Assembly (NCBI GenBank): GCA_030039655.1
Contig: JASHVC010000336.1
Span: 1-5,857, forward strand
Direction: 5' to 3'
Source: Xanthobacteraceae bacterium
GTDB taxonomy: Bacteria; Pseudomonadota; Alphaproteobacteria; Rhizobiales; Xanthobacteraceae
Length of the DNA: 5,857 nucleotides
Positions 5,511 to 5,857 of this stretch are shown piece by piece. The notes under the pieces were generated by a model. That model worked only from the letters and a program-made list of their open reading frames with translations, did no database searches and was not told where the DNA came from. The first letter of the stretch is position 1, and each line of letters begins with the position of its first letter. The position numbers and the translations under genes are program-made.

Positions 5511-5857
5511 ATGTTCTCAGTCGTAATTCCGACACACAATCGTCTGTCGTTACTATCGGACGCAATCGAGACTGTGCGGCGCCAGAAAGACGCCGAGTGG
5601 GAACTCGTCATTTTCGATAACGCGTCTACCGATCCCATTCGCGAGCACGTAAGTCGTCTCAGCGACGACAGAATACGGTATGAAAGATCTGACGAATTTT
5701 TGCCGGTAACCAGCAGTTGGAATAGAGCGATTGATCTTGCTCGCGGAGAATACATCGTCCTGCTTGGGGACGACGATGCGCTGACTCCAAACTACTTTGT
5801 AAGGCTCAATGAAATAGTGCGGCGATTCGCATCCCCAGAGGTGATCTATTCGTCGAT
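5511..5857 (+). CDS. Family 2 glycosyltransferase (GT-A fold), N-terminal part
   Basis: The first 115 residues of a gene that continues past the right edge. It opens with FSVVIPTHNRLSLL, the first beta strand and nucleotide-binding loop of family 2 glycosyltransferases, then WELVIFDNASTDP (residues 30-42) and, near residues 83-92, IVLLGDDDAL, whose aspartates form the metal-binding DxD that holds the nucleotide-sugar diphosphate. NRAIDLARGEY just before it is also typical. The enzyme would add a sugar to the growing lipid-linked glycan at the cytoplasmic side; donor and acceptor cannot be read from the sequence. ATG 5511 is the only start codon between the in-frame TAG at 5388 and the conserved first strand. 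No strong Shine-Dalgarno is visible. G+C in the first 120 bases is about 52 percent, lower than in rfbF/rfbG, which may reflect separate acquisition of this glycosyltransferase segment. Confidence 0.9.
   Translation, partial: MFSVVIPTHNRLSLLSDAIETVRRQKDAEWELVIFDNASTDPIREHVSRLSDDRIRYERSDEFLPVTSSWNRAIDLARGEYIVLLGDDDALTPNYFVRLNEIVRRFASPEVIYSS

Noticed and set aside
5357..5755. Minus-strand 132-codon frame overlapping the start of the right-edge glycosyltransferase
   Set aside because: The plus-strand reading has clear family 2 glycosyltransferase motifs; the antisense frame has none.
1..5857. CRISPR array, tRNA, rRNA, insertion sequence or phage signature
   Set aside because: No regularly spaced repeats, tRNA-like cloverleaf, transposase motif or terminal inverted repeats were seen on reading through the window.

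Overview
The window looks like part of a surface-polysaccharide (O-antigen, capsule or similar exopolysaccharide) cluster from a Gram-negative proteobacterium. High G+C in the core genes, frequent GTG/TTG starts and the style of the Wzm/Wzt pair suggest an alphaproteobacterium, possibly of the rhizobial (Hyphomicrobiales) type. That placement is inference; no rRNA or housekeeping marker is present.

Left part, minus strand (about 1-1935): a compact CDP-deoxysugar operon read right to left. rfbF (glucose-1-phosphate cytidylyltransferase) makes CDP-glucose. rfbG (CDP-glucose 4,6-dehydratase) converts it to CDP-4-keto-6-deoxyglucose. A third gene, entered by a 4-base ATGA overlap, runs off the left edge; its first 28 residues match the N-terminal zinc-binding region of TylCIII-type sugar C-methyltransferases. 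Together they suggest a C-methyl-branched 6-deoxyhexose built on a CDP carrier.

Centre (1936-2140): a 205-base divergent intergenic region with two inverted-repeat clusters and a TTGACA hexamer. It separates the leftward sugar operon from a rightward set of genes.

Right part, plus strand (2141-5857): an uncharacterised glycosyltransferase-like protein with a TTG start (2141-3148); then, after a 256-base gap, the polysaccharide ABC exporter, with permease wzm (3405-4208) and ATPase wzt (4216-5004) 7 bases apart. A 506-base gene-free stretch of lower G+C follows, carrying palindromes but no convincing gene. At the right edge a family 2 glycosyltransferase begins at 5511 and is cut by the window end.

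Working model: the minus-strand genes supply an unusual CDP-activated sugar, glycosyltransferases (including the two seen here) assemble it with other sugars on an undecaprenyl-linked glycan at the cytoplasmic face, and Wzm/Wzt flips the chain to the periplasm. Wzt has no C-terminal carbohydrate-binding domain, so export is probably of the type not gated by a modified chain end. All genes belong to known classes or resemble them. The least described are the 2141-3148 protein and the actual sugar made by the CDP branch.
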